The notes beneath the pieces are model-generated. The model worked only from the letters and a program-made list of their open reading frames with translations. It searched no databases and was not told the DNA's origin. A DNA stretch of 64,000 nucleotides from Nitrosopumilus zosterae (lineage in GTDB: Archaea > Thermoproteota > Nitrososphaeria > Nitrososphaerales > Nitrosopumilaceae), in NCBI RefSeq assembly GCF_025998175.1, contig NZ_AP026695.1, forward strand, positions 640,038-704,037. Direction: 5' to 3'. Below are positions 53,677 through 62,274 of this stretch, piece after piece. The position numbers were made by a program, and so were the translations under genes. Position 1 is the first letter of the stretch. Each line of letters starts with the position of its first letter.

Positions 53677-54189
53677 CTATCTTTTATCCTCAAATTCTAT
53701 CTCAATGTCAAGGTTTCGGGCATTTCTTACAATTTGTATTACTTTTTCGGTGTCTATGGGAAACTTTGGTGTCCATTTGCCTGACACTATTGCTTTAGTT
53801 TTTTGTACTCCTCCAGGTGCCCACACTGCATTGATTGATAATATTTTAGTAGGAAAGAATAGGTCTTCGATGAATCTTTTATCGTTTTCGTCTGCCTCAA
53901 CCAACCAAATTTTTCCCTTAAATTGGTCTTGAAGAAGTCTGTACAATGTACGGCTTTGTCTGATGATCATGATGTCATTTTTAGCTAACGATAAAACAAA
54001 ATTTCCGTCAAACTCCTTACATGAGTATAATGTGAAATTTTCAATTGCTTTATTCAATTTTGCAGTTTTTGCAAGAATGATTGATGCATCTATATCTGCT
54101 TGTGTAAGTTCTCCTGCCTCCACTTTGCCTTCACACTTTGGACAAAGAACTGAATTTTTTGCATCAAAACCACAAATTGGAAGAATCAT
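53677..54189 (-). CDS. Archaeal NusA-like KH-domain protein with zinc finger
   Basis: 170 residues. An N-terminal CPKCEGKVEAGELT and an upstream ICGFDAKNSVLC form a zinc site; the rest follows the archaeal NusA-like/KH pattern (RTLYRLLQDQFKGKIWLVEA, WTPKFPIDTEKVIQIV). These proteins are associated with transcription or RNA binding. It lies 2 bp upstream of aspS, so the two are cotranscribed. Confidence 0.75.
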   Translation of the reverse strand: MILPICGFDAKNSVLCPKCEGKVEAGELTQADIDASIILAKTAKLNKAIENFTLYSCKEFDGNFVLSLAKNDIMIIRQSRTLYRLLQDQFKGKIWLVEADENDKRFIEDLFFPTKILSINAVWAPGGVQKTKAIVSGKWTPKFPIDTEKVIQIVRNARNLDIEIEFEDKR

Positions 54190-54273
54190 TTCGATCGACT
54201 TTTTTTCATTTCAATAATGTTGTTTATATCCCTTAGTGCAAAATAAAAATTCTAGTTTGGATCAAATAGAGGT

Positions 54274-55209
54274 ATGGTTTTCTTAGATATTCGTGGATTA
54301 TCTGTGAAATATCCTTCATCATCTGGTCCAGTTTATGCCGTGGATGATGTAGATATTCAATTAGAAGATGGACAATCAATTGGAATTGCAGGTGAGAGTG
54401 CATGTGGAAAAAGTACACTGGGATTGTCAATAATTCGAATGCTTTCTAGCGGAACTATCCAAGGTAACATTTTCTTTGAAAATGATTCTATTTTGGATAT
54501 GAGTGAATCTGATTTTAATGAAAATTATAGGTGGAAAAAAATATCCATGGTTTTTCAAGGTGCAATGAATGCGCTAGATCCTGTCTTCACTATAAATGAA
54601 CAATTTCATGAAATTCTCAAACAACACCACTTTGAGGGAAATTCCAAACAATTGATTTTGGATGCGATTAATTCTGTTAGTCTTGACGAAAATGTTTTGA
54701 AAAAATACCCTCATGAACTAAGCGGTGGTATGAAGCAAAGAGTGGTAATTGCAATGGCATTGCTCTTAAAGCCAAAGTTTGTCATTGCTGATGAGCCTAC
54801 AACAGCACTTGACATGCTAATTCAAGCACAAATTATCGCATTGCTAAAAACCCTGAAAAAAGAAGGAATGTCGTTTTTGCTAATCACACATGATTTGGCA
54901 GTATTATCTGAAATTGCAGATAAGATTGGAATAATGTATGGTGGGCAGATTGTTGAATTTGGAACTTCTGAAGAAATTTACAAAAATCCTCAACATCCAT
55001 ACACACAAGGTCTACTAGAATCCATTCCAACATTAAAGGGTGGCTCACCAAAATACATCAAAGGAAGTCCTCCGAGTTTACTTGATGCTCCAACTGCATG
55101 CCGGTTTTTAGAAAGATGTCCTTTAGCAATTGAAAAATGTAAAAAACTTCCGCCAAAACTTGCAACTAAAACAGGGTATGTGAGATGCTGGCTTTATGAA
55201 GACAAATGA
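54274..55209 (+). CDS. Peptide/nickel-type ABC transporter ATP-binding protein
   Basis: 311 residues, Dpp/Opp ATPase type. Walker A GESACGKST (40-48), Q-loop, ABC signature LSGGMKQRV, Walker B VIADEPTTALD and H-loop ITHDLAV are all present, with the C-terminal OppD/F extension (CRFLERCPLA, four Cys) that often carries a 4Fe-4S-like cluster. No permease or binding protein is adjacent, so partners must be elsewhere, or this is an orphan. Confidence 0.88.
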   Translation: MVFLDIRGLSVKYPSSSGPVYAVDDVDIQLEDGQSIGIAGESACGKSTLGLSIIRMLSSGTIQGNIFFENDSILDMSESDFNENYRWKKISMVFQGAMNALDPVFTINEQFHEILKQHHFEGNSKQLILDAINSVSLDENVLKKYPHELSGGMKQRVVIAMALLLKPKFVIADEPTTALDMLIQAQIIALLKTLKKEGMSFLLITHDLAVLSEIADKIGIMYGGQIVEFGTSEEIYKNPQHPYTQGLLESIPTLKGGSPKYIKGSPPSLLDAPTACRFLERCPLAIEKCKKLPPKLATKTGYVRCWLYEDK

Positions 55210-55214
55210 AGTTT

Positions 55215-55499
55215 TTATTTTGAATTTAGATATTCTTTGTCAATTTTCTTTAGATAAATTTCTTGAATCTCTGTGATTTCTCGTTGTGTTGTATTTTTAG
55301 AAATCATTCTTAGATAATTTGCCAAATCTTGATTTTTTTGCATATTTTCAAACTCTTCAATTTTTTTCAATGATTCTTGCTCAAACCTCATAATGTCTTG
55401 CAATTCTTTACTGATATCTTCGATTTTCATCGTCTCATAATCTTTGCATTTTGCTTTTCTAAAACTGATTTCATCTATTATTTTTTCAATTTCGTCCAT
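55215..55499 (-). CDS. Coiled-coil hypothetical protein
   Basis: 94 residues, highly charged and helical throughout (KDYETMKIEDISKELQDIMR). No domain recognised. Last of a three-gene minus-strand set with the zinc-finger frame and the 126-residue protein upstream. Confidence 0.55.
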   Translation of the reverse strand: MDEIEKIIDEISFRKAKCKDYETMKIEDISKELQDIMRFEQESLKKIEEFENMQKNQDLANYLRMISKNTTQREITEIQEIYLKKIDKEYLNSK

Positions 55500-55540
55500 A
55501 TTTGATATGTTTTTTATTTTATAATATTAATTTTAAATTC

Positions 55541-55636
55541 TCATTTTTGGTTTTCTTTTTTATGTTCTAAAATATGTTTTAACCCATTCGTCATGCTTAA
55601 TGAATCTAAATCGATGCTACAGTAAGGACACTTCAA
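55541..55636 (-). CDS. Very small zinc-finger protein candidate
   Basis: 31 residues from TTG (MKCPYCSIDLDSLSMTNGLK, then HILEHKKENQK). CPYC plus H-x-x-x-H spaced 15 residues on gives a C2H2-type zinc knuckle. A stop just upstream excludes an ATG start in frame. The gene fits between its neighbours with 4-bp spacing to the upstream stop. No ribosome site. Confidence 0.4.
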   Translation of the reverse strand: MKCPYCSIDLDSLSMTNGLKHILEHKKENQK

Positions 55637-55642
55637 AGTGAT

Positions 55643-56023
55643 TCATGTGTTTGAATATTTTTTCACAATTGGTAGACATGAATCTATAATTCGTAACACT
55701 TCTGATCTGATTACTTTTTTATCAATTGACATCCACACTCTGATTTTTTTTATGGCAAAAGAAATTGTCTGGACTTTTTTTCTTTCTTCCCACGAAAATT
55801 CAATTTCTCCTAAATTCTTGTCAAAAAATCCTTCAAGATCAGTTTTCATGGCAATATGTGAAAATTGATACTGTGTGTTTTTTTCGTCTAAAAGTGGAAT
55901 TAAATCTGGTCTTCTTTTATAGGCCAATAACTCTCCACTCTCCCCAATCACGCCTACGAATCGTATGTATGGACTTATTGTGGCTATTGTGTTGCATATT
56001 GTTTCAAAGTCTTTTTTTGCCAA
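55643..56023 (-). CDS. Thaumarchaeal-type hypothetical protein
   Basis: 126 residues. Begins MAKKDFETICNTIATISPYI with RFVGVIGESGELLAYKRRPD, an alpha/beta start recalling roadblock- or profilin-like sensor folds, then a C-terminal half ending IIDSCLPIVKKYSNT. I recall a large thaumarchaeal family with this motif but cannot assign a function. Confidence 0.6.
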   Translation of the reverse strand: MAKKDFETICNTIATISPYIRFVGVIGESGELLAYKRRPDLIPLLDEKNTQYQFSHIAMKTDLEGFFDKNLGEIEFSWEERKKVQTISFAIKKIRVWMSIDKKVIRSEVLRIIDSCLPIVKKYSNT

Positions 56024-56114
56024 TTTATTCCTCTTTGAAAAGATGATATTTTAATGATTGTTGTAAGCGACTCTCCTAGTTTTAATTAAATAAAGCCCAA
56101 AAATAGCTTGATTT

Positions 56115-56747
56115 GTGGATTTTGTTGATCTATTTCCATTTGCACCGGAAGTAGGTTATCTGAGCTTATCTCTAGTTAACTTCTTTGGTTCACTTATTCC
56201 GTTTATTCCGTTACCTGGATTCTTGCTTTTAGCTACTATGGCAGTAGGTGATCAATTTGATCTTCATGTTCTGGCACTCTTATCTGCAATTACTGCAACA
56301 GTTGCAAAGCAAATAATCTTCTATGTCAGTTATGGTGGGCGAAAAATCATCAATGAAAAAACTAGAAAAAGAATGCGTCCATTTGAAAGATTAGTTAAGA
56401 GATATGGTGCTGGTGCTGCATTTTTTGCTGCAGCTACTCCGATTCCTGATGACTTGGTGTATGTACCTTTAGGATTGGCAAAATATAATCCGAAACGATT
56501 TTTTATAGCAACTCTTACTGGAAAAGTAGTTCTTAGTTATTCCATTGTTTTCATTTCTCATTATCTGGGATTATCTTTAGTAGATCCTCTTATTGAAAAC
56601 ATTGATGATGCAACTCCTGTTTACATCGGAATTATTATTTTCGGTATTATGATGACTTCTGTTGTGATCTTACTGTTAAGATTAGATTGGGAAAAAATTC
56701 TTGGTAAATTTGCACCCTGGACTTTGGACGAGAACAATGAAGAATAG
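56115..56747 (+). CDS. DedA/VTT-family membrane protein
   Basis: 210 residues from GTG. Four or five membrane segments, with the family's reentrant motif in FIPLPGFLLLATMAVG and the RRYGAGAAFFAAATPIPDDL-type block after a basic loop. DedA proteins are linked to lipid flipping and proton-coupled transport. Standing alone; function unknown here. Confidence 0.75.
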   Translation: MDFVDLFPFAPEVGYLSLSLVNFFGSLIPFIPLPGFLLLATMAVGDQFDLHVLALLSAITATVAKQIIFYVSYGGRKIINEKTRKRMRPFERLVKRYGAGAAFFAAATPIPDDLVYVPLGLAKYNPKRFFIATLTGKVVLSYSIVFISHYLGLSLVDPLIENIDDATPVYIGIIIFGIMMTSVVILLLRLDWEKILGKFAPWTLDENNEE

Positions 56748-56751
56748 TTTT

Positions 56752-57303
56752 TTAAATATCTATTTTGAAATTCCATAACTTGTCTGTCGCATTTTTTATT
56801 CCGATTCTTGGCGATGCTATTATTTTTTTTGGTTTAATTCCTTCTGCAATGTGTAACCTTGAATCTTTGGTCAAATCTATTCCATAATGCTCTTTTGTAA
56901 TTTCTAAGGCCTGAGTTAGTTTTGCTGGTCCATTTGTAAGATCTTTCGTATTTGCAATCTTTCTATTTTTCTGCATCTTTTCAATTCCCTTTTCAGGCTT
57001 AATTGCTCGAATGAGAACTGCGCCTGCTTTGATTTTCGGATGTCTTGCTACTACATTAAAGCAATAATGCATTCCATAGGTAAAATAGACATAAGCATGT
57101 CCAACATCCTCAAACATCACTTTGTTTCTATCTGTCTTTCTGCCAAATGCATGACTTGCAGGATCATCGGTATGTCTGTATGCTTCAGTTTCAGTGATTA
57201 TTCCTGATAACTCTGTTCTTCCAATTTTTCTAATGATTCTTTTTCCAAGAATGTTTCTTGCAACTGTAATAGTGTCTTTGGAATAGAATTCTCTAGGAAT
57301 CAT
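56752..57303 (-). CDS. 3-methyladenine DNA glycosylase (AAG/MPG)
   Basis: 183 residues. The family blocks are present: LGKRIIRKIG, ITETEAYRHTDDPASHAF (the Glu is catalytic), YVYFTYGMHYCFNVVA, and VLIRAIKPEKG with LTNGPAKLTQAL. It removes alkylated purines in base-excision repair. It overlaps the uracil-DNA glycosylase by 11 bp, forming a two-gene repair unit. Confidence 0.93.
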   Translation of the reverse strand: MIPREFYSKDTITVARNILGKRIIRKIGRTELSGIITETEAYRHTDDPASHAFGRKTDRNKVMFEDVGHAYVYFTYGMHYCFNVVARHPKIKAGAVLIRAIKPEKGIEKMQKNRKIANTKDLTNGPAKLTQALEITKEHYGIDLTKDSRLHIAEGIKPKKIIASPRIGIKNATDKLWNFKIDI

Positions 57304-57886
57304 ACTCTATGTCTATTTTGATTTCTTTTCCGTTTTTCAATTCTCTTATGTTTTCAAATAATTTCACAATGTCGTTCTTTAGTACATCAATTAGCCCTTG
57401 ATTGTATATCGTTGCTGCTGGATGAATGGTGAGAAAATATAGTTGATTGTCTCTTCTTACGATTTTTCCTCTAAATTTTGTTATTTCTGAACCTCCTAAA
57501 ATTGAACTAAATGCCGTATTTCCCAAAACACAAATAATTTTTGGTTTTATTATTGAAATTTCCTGCTTTAGATATTCTTGACAAGTGTTTCTTTCGTCTG
57601 TATTTGGAACTCTGTTTTGTGGCGGTCTGCACTTTACAATATTTGTAATGTACACCGATTCTCTTGAAACTCCTGCCTCATCAAGTGCGATTGAGAGTTT
57701 CTGGCCTGCAATTCCTACAAATGGTTCTCCACTTTTATCCTCGTTTCTTCCAGGTGCTTCTCCTACAAACATTACTTCTGCTTGAGAATTTCCTTTCCCT
57801 GGAACTGAGTTTGTCCTAGTCTTACAAAGATCGCACTTTGTACAATTTATGACATTTTGTTTTATTGACTCTAATTCTTGCTCCAT
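57293..57886 (-). CDS. Uracil-DNA glycosylase, family 4
   Basis: 197 residues. Cluster cysteines CTKC at 15-18, later CRPPQNRVPNTDERNTC for the 4Fe-4S cluster, motif A GEAPGRNED and motif 3 HPAATIYN. It removes uracil from DNA. It overlaps the downstream AAG gene by 11 bp and starts 2 bp from the tldD-like stop, so tldD-udg-aag may be one operon. Confidence 0.93.
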   Translation of the reverse strand: MEQELESIKQNVINCTKCDLCKTRTNSVPGKGNSQAEVMFVGEAPGRNEDKSGEPFVGIAGQKLSIALDEAGVSRESVYITNIVKCRPPQNRVPNTDERNTCQEYLKQEISIIKPKIICVLGNTAFSSILGGSEITKFRGKIVRRDNQLYFLTIHPAATIYNQGLIDVLKNDIVKLFENIRELKNGKEIKIDIEYDS

Positions 57887-57888
57887 TT

Positions 57889-59301
57889 TTAATTAACACT
57901 CTTTACAGTTGCTATTCCACGAATTGTCGGTCCCCCGTTTCCCATAATCATTGATTGCATAGGATCACCTTTGCCACAATTAGTTATTGGTCTTACTGTA
58001 AAGTCATTCCCACAAGCATTAATTGATGCAAAAAATTCTGGTGCAGTGCCCATCACTATCACATCTCTTAGCAAGCCTGTGATTTCTCCGTTTTCTATTT
58101 TTTGAGCGTACTGGCATGAAATGCTCCAGTTGTATCGTTTCATATCTATTGAAGGTATTTTCATATTTGAAATAAGAATTCCCTTTTTTACTTCTTTTAT
58201 TATTTCATCTGGATTTCTATCCCCGTTTCCAATACATGTACATGCCATACGAATTAAAGGCATGAATCTATAGTTGGTGGCTCTCATGTTTCCTGTTGGC
58301 TCTGTGTTAAAAATTTGGGCAGTTTCCCTGTTTTGCAGATGTTTTTTTAAAATTCCATTTTCGACAAGTGTGGTTTTTTGAGTTTTTATTCCTTCATCAT
58401 CAAAAAAATACCATCCTAGACTCTCTTTGATGGTTGGATCATCAAAGACATTAAGATTCTCAGAGCCTATCTTTTCTCCAATTTTTCCTTTCCACCACGC
58501 ACCCCCTGCCCATGCCATTTCTTTTCCTAAAACCCTGTCTGCTTCTGATGGATGACCTAGTATTTCATGTGTTAGTAATGAAACAAAATCTGGATTCATG
58601 ACAACTGTTGTTTGTTCTTCTTTTGCAAATTTTGCAATAATTAATTCCGATGCTTTTTGGGATATCTCTTTGGCTTTTTGTTGAATTTTTTCTTTATCTG
58701 TAATTTGTTCTAATCCTCCTCTTCCACCTTCTGTAGTGTTAATTGATTGTGTAATTCCAGAATCATGAGCTACTGCATTCATGTCTATTATCATATCTGT
58801 GAAATTTTGTTCAATTTTAGAACCTTCACTATTTGTAAAATATTTTGAATTCTCTGTATACCATGGATTGATAACTGATCTGATAATTTTTGGTGTATCT
58901 AAAATAATTTGACTACAATCTAGACCTATTTCCATTAGTTTCTCTATTGATGGTTTTTTCAAAACTGGGAAATCTATCTTTACATTATTAACTGTGCTAG
59001 AGTATGTCTCTATTTTCTTTTTTCTGTGACGTGATGAATTTTTAACTGCGTGATCAATCTTATTTTTTATCTCTTCAAATGATTTGGGATCTGTAACTGA
59101 ACAAAAACCCCATGCCCCATTTTTAATTAATCTAATTCCTAATCCTGCATCTGTAGACGTTTTGATGTTTTCTATGTCTTTATTTTCTATTAACACTGAT
59201 TTTTTATCTTGCTTCTCAGCTCGTACATCACAGTAATGTACTCCCAATTCCATTGCGTACTTGATTCCTTTGTCTGCTAATTCGCATAGATCTGAATTCA
59301 T
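57889..59301 (-). CDS. tldD: TldD-like metalloprotease
   Basis: 470 residues. Residues about 245-255 have the zinc signature HEILGH of TldD (HExxxH), then the shared TldD/PmbA C-terminal domain. The TldD/TldE pair processes unstructured peptides; the usual partner TldE/PmbA is not within this window. First gene of a minus-strand run with two DNA glycosylases. Confidence 0.9.
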   Translation of the reverse strand: MNSDLCELADKGIKYAMELGVHYCDVRAEKQDKKSVLIENKDIENIKTSTDAGLGIRLIKNGAWGFCSVTDPKSFEEIKNKIDHAVKNSSRHRKKKIETYSSTVNNVKIDFPVLKKPSIEKLMEIGLDCSQIILDTPKIIRSVINPWYTENSKYFTNSEGSKIEQNFTDMIIDMNAVAHDSGITQSINTTEGGRGGLEQITDKEKIQQKAKEISQKASELIIAKFAKEEQTTVVMNPDFVSLLTHEILGHPSEADRVLGKEMAWAGGAWWKGKIGEKIGSENLNVFDDPTIKESLGWYFFDDEGIKTQKTTLVENGILKKHLQNRETAQIFNTEPTGNMRATNYRFMPLIRMACTCIGNGDRNPDEIIKEVKKGILISNMKIPSIDMKRYNWSISCQYAQKIENGEITGLLRDVIVMGTAPEFFASINACGNDFTVRPITNCGKGDPMQSMIMGNGGPTIRGIATVKSVN

Positions 59302-59339
59302 AATTACTTGATTCCAAGGACTAGTAAATCTTCTACTAT

Positions 59340-59477
59340 TCAGTGATTGGAAATTGCAGGCATAGTAAAATAGTACTCATCCTCAAATTCATAGTCTACT
59401 GTGCCTTTCTTACGTAAAAATTCAAAATATTTGGTACAATCTTCATAAAATTCATTATTTTTTTGCCCTTGTTCCAT
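59340..59477 (-). CDS. Small acidic hypothetical protein
   Basis: 45 residues (MEQGQKNNEFYEDCTKYFEF to EYYFTMPAISNH). Composition is protein-like, with many aromatic and acidic residues. In frame upstream there is AADFEKAV-like sequence back to a TAA next to a run of seven A, where a length error would extend the frame. It lies upstream of tldD on its strand. Confidence 0.45.
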   Translation of the reverse strand: MEQGQKNNEFYEDCTKYFEFLRKKGTVDYEFEDEYYFTMPAISNH

Positions 59478-59545
59478 GACTGCTTTTTCAAAATCTGCAT
59501 TTTTTTAGGAGAGTGAGTAATTTTAGCTCTGAAAGTTTGTTTTCT

Positions 59546-61444
59546 TTAAGTAGGATTAACTGCTGATTTTACGTGGCTAGCTAATTTCGGAAGTGTAAAT
59601 GTGAATGCTGCTCCTTGATTGATCTCGCTTTGTACAGATATTTCTCCCATATGATTATCTATGATTCCTTTACAAATGGCTAATCCTAACCCACTCCCTC
59701 CTCTTTCTCTAGTTAATGTAGCATCCACTTGATAGAATTTCTTGAAGAGTTCCTTTAGATGGCTCTTTGGAATTCCTACCCCGTTATCTTTGATGACAAT
59801 TTTGATTTCTTTTGGGAGTTCTTCCATGCTAACTTGAATCTTTCCTGTGTTTGGTTGCACTGCATTCAAACTGTTTTTAATTAAATTTGTAATTACTTGC
59901 ATGATCCTATCTGGGTCGTGTTCTATTTCCAAATCTAACAAATTTGAACTTAATTCAATCTTATTTTTTTGGGCTTCTGGTAACAACGAATTGATTGCTT
60001 TGTTGATTGTCTCTTTGATGTTTTTGATTTCTTTTTTCATTCTTAACTGGCCTAAATCTAATTTTTGTGCATCTAACAAGTCTGAAATAATTCCTAACAA
60101 TGTCTCAGAACTTGATTTGATAATTTCGATTCTCTCTTTTTGTTTGTCTGTTAATTTTCCCAAATGTTCTCCAAGTAAAATATCTGAATATCCTTGAATT
60201 GGAACTAGCGGTGTCTTTAATTCGTGAGTAATCATTGCTAAAAATTCATCTTTTGCAATGTCTGTTTTTTTAGCTTCTTCTTCTTTTTCTTTAATTGTAT
60301 CAGACATTATATTGAAATTCGTTACAAGTTGTCCTACCTCATCCGTGCCTGAATATTCAATTTTTTCACCATATACTCCTTCTTTTACCTTTGATAGTGC
60401 TTTACTGATTATCTCCAGAGGCAAAAGTGATTTTCTAATTATCGTTAGAACTAAAATGAATGCAGCAATGTCTACAATTAATAAAATTTGAATAATTATT
60501 TGACCTTCAGAACCTTCTTTTGTGATTTCATTATTCCAAGAATTTATCAATCTGTCTGTGTCTTCAAATAAAATTAATTTCTGTTCATACATTTTATTTT
60601 TTGCAATGTTGAATTCTGGAGATAATAGTGCTCTGTCTTCAAGGATGGTTATTCTTAATTGAATTGCTTCCCAAAGAGGGTCTATTTTTCTTAGTGATTC
60701 AGAATTTTCCCTTGGAATTGCTTCCAACTCTTCATGTGTCATGCCTACACTTTCGACCTCCAAATCTTCAGTTGAAATTTGTAATAATTTTCTGATTCCA
60801 ATTTCAAATTGCAGTTTTTTCTCTCCAAGTATTTCTTGAGTGTTTTCTCCCTCGCCTATTGAAATTAGCAAACTTTGTTGCCCAATAATTTTTGCGCATT
60901 CTGCTAAATCTTTTGCAATTTGTTTGTGAGCATTGTAATTTCTATCCAAAGTGTCCAAGTCTCTTACTAGATTATCTGTAAGCAGAACTAGATCCTGATT
61001 TTTTTGCAAAACATAGTTCATCGCATTTGTAGCTTCTGGATCAAATACTGATGTTATTTCTACATCTAATGCTCGTGACTTGTAATTTTCCCATGATGAG
61101 TAAACCTTGTTATAATCTAAAACAAGTGCTGGAGGAATAACGGATATTTCTTGCCCATTAATGTTTCCACCATTTTTAATTTTCAATAATGTTGATTGAA
61201 CTTCATCAATTTCTTTTTGTAATTCATTTTTATCTTCTGCATTTCCATTTGCAACAGATGTTGCAAGTGCTGAAATTAATTCAGCTTTAACTTTCACATC
61301 TCCAATTCTAATTATGGATTGTGATTGTGATATTCCTGATTTATCATCTTGATATAGCAAAAACAGATTAAATACAGCTGCTGCGATTAAAATTATTATC
61401 AAAAGATATGCTTTACTTACTATCTTCACAACTATGATTTTCAT
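59546..61444 (-). CDS. Membrane sensor histidine kinase
   Basis: 632 residues from the ATG at 61444 (MKIIVVKIVSKAYLLIIILI); the open frame extends upstream into the divergent HPt gene, which is unlikely. One membrane segment (about 6-27), an extracellular helical sensor of about 290 residues, a second segment (about 313-335), a HAMP linker, HisKA with His407 (MITHELKTPLVPIQGYSDIL) and a HATPase domain (DNGVGIP, GGSGLGLAI). The only kinase in the window with an outside sensor. The HPt and CheY genes divergent from it could form a phosphorelay. Confidence 0.9.
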   Translation of the reverse strand: MKIIVVKIVSKAYLLIIILIAAAVFNLFLLYQDDKSGISQSQSIIRIGDVKVKAELISALATSVANGNAEDKNELQKEIDEVQSTLLKIKNGGNINGQEISVIPPALVLDYNKVYSSWENYKSRALDVEITSVFDPEATNAMNYVLQKNQDLVLLTDNLVRDLDTLDRNYNAHKQIAKDLAECAKIIGQQSLLISIGEGENTQEILGEKKLQFEIGIRKLLQISTEDLEVESVGMTHEELEAIPRENSESLRKIDPLWEAIQLRITILEDRALLSPEFNIAKNKMYEQKLILFEDTDRLINSWNNEITKEGSEGQIIIQILLIVDIAAFILVLTIIRKSLLPLEIISKALSKVKEGVYGEKIEYSGTDEVGQLVTNFNIMSDTIKEKEEEAKKTDIAKDEFLAMITHELKTPLVPIQGYSDILLGEHLGKLTDKQKERIEIIKSSSETLLGIISDLLDAQKLDLGQLRMKKEIKNIKETINKAINSLLPEAQKNKIELSSNLLDLEIEHDPDRIMQVITNLIKNSLNAVQPNTGKIQVSMEELPKEIKIVIKDNGVGIPKSHLKELFKKFYQVDATLTRERGGSGLGLAICKGIIDNHMGEISVQSEINQGAAFTFTLPKLASHVKSAVNPT

Positions 61445-61484
61445 ACAAAGAGTATAAAAACATCCAGATACACTATTTTGCATA

Positions 61485-61844
61485 ATGTCTGATGAATTCA
61501 TCAAAATTGCTACCGCAGAAATCAATGAGGAGATTTCCGCAATTTCCTCAATTTTAAATTCATGTACGGCCAATGAGGATGTTTTTCAAAATTCTAAAGA
61601 ATTACAAAGCCATACTCACAAAATCAAAGGGTTAGCGCCAATGATGGGTCAAGAAGAATTAGGTTCCATATGTTCTATGTTAGATGCGGTGTTAAAACAA
61701 ATCAACGATGGCAAAAAAATTGAAGGCATTTATGATATTTTTACTGAATCACTACCTTTCATGAAAAATTCCATGAGTGAACCTGGATATGACATGACAT
61801 CTATCATAGATAAAGTAACTAATTTTTCTTCTAATGTAAAATGA
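61485..61844 (+). CDS. Stand-alone HPt phosphotransfer protein
   Basis: 119 residues, all helical. The HPt motif H-x-x-K-G is at His45 (QSHTHKIKGLAPMMG), followed by the second helix pair LGSICSMLDAVLKQ. HPt proteins carry phosphate between receivers, or resemble the CheA P1 domain. It is divergent from the membrane kinase and 36 bp before a CheY-like gene. Confidence 0.85.
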   Translation: MSDEFIKIATAEINEEISAISSILNSCTANEDVFQNSKELQSHTHKIKGLAPMMGQEELGSICSMLDAVLKQINDGKKIEGIYDIFTESLPFMKNSMSEPGYDMTSIIDKVTNFSSNVK

Positions 61845-61880
61845 TGAATATTTTTTATATTCATACTTTCACTGTTCTGT

Positions 61881-62270
61881 ATGGCCAATATTTTAATTGC
61901 TGATGACTCTAATGCCATTCGTCTAGTTTTAAAAGATATTTTGTCAATTGGCGAACATGATGTTATTGCTGAAGCGTGTGATGGTTCTGAGGCAGTTGAA
62001 TTTTATAAAAAATATAATCCTGACTTGATGTTGCTTGATCTTGCCATGCCAAAAAAAGACGGTTATGCTGTAACAAAAGAAATTATCTCATATGATCCTA
62101 ACGCAAAAATAATTTTAATTACTGCAAGTGATGATCAAAAAACAATTCAGAAATGTTTGAATGAGGGTGCATTCTCCTATGTTTCAAAACCTTTTGATTT
62201 TAATGCAGTTTTGGATACCATAAAAGAAATTCTAAAAAGTAATTTAGGTACTATTGGGACTAATAAGTAA
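61881..62270 (+). CDS. CheY-like response regulator
   Basis: 129 residues. Asp8/Asp9, phospho-acceptor Asp53 (LLDLAMP), Thr81 and Lys103 (SKP). It follows the HPt gene on the same strand, a likely pair. No output domain. The next gene begins 4 bp after its stop. Confidence 0.92.
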   Translation: MANILIADDSNAIRLVLKDILSIGEHDVIAEACDGSEAVEFYKKYNPDLMLLDLAMPKKDGYAVTKEIISYDPNAKIILITASDDQKTIQKCLNEGAFSYVSKPFDFNAVLDTIKEILKSNLGTIGTNK

Positions 62271-62274
62271 TAAC

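Noticed and set aside
59478..59545. Frameshift that would extend the 45-residue frame at 59340
   Set aside because: A run of seven A lies at the junction, so a length error is possible, but nothing else shows that a longer protein exists.
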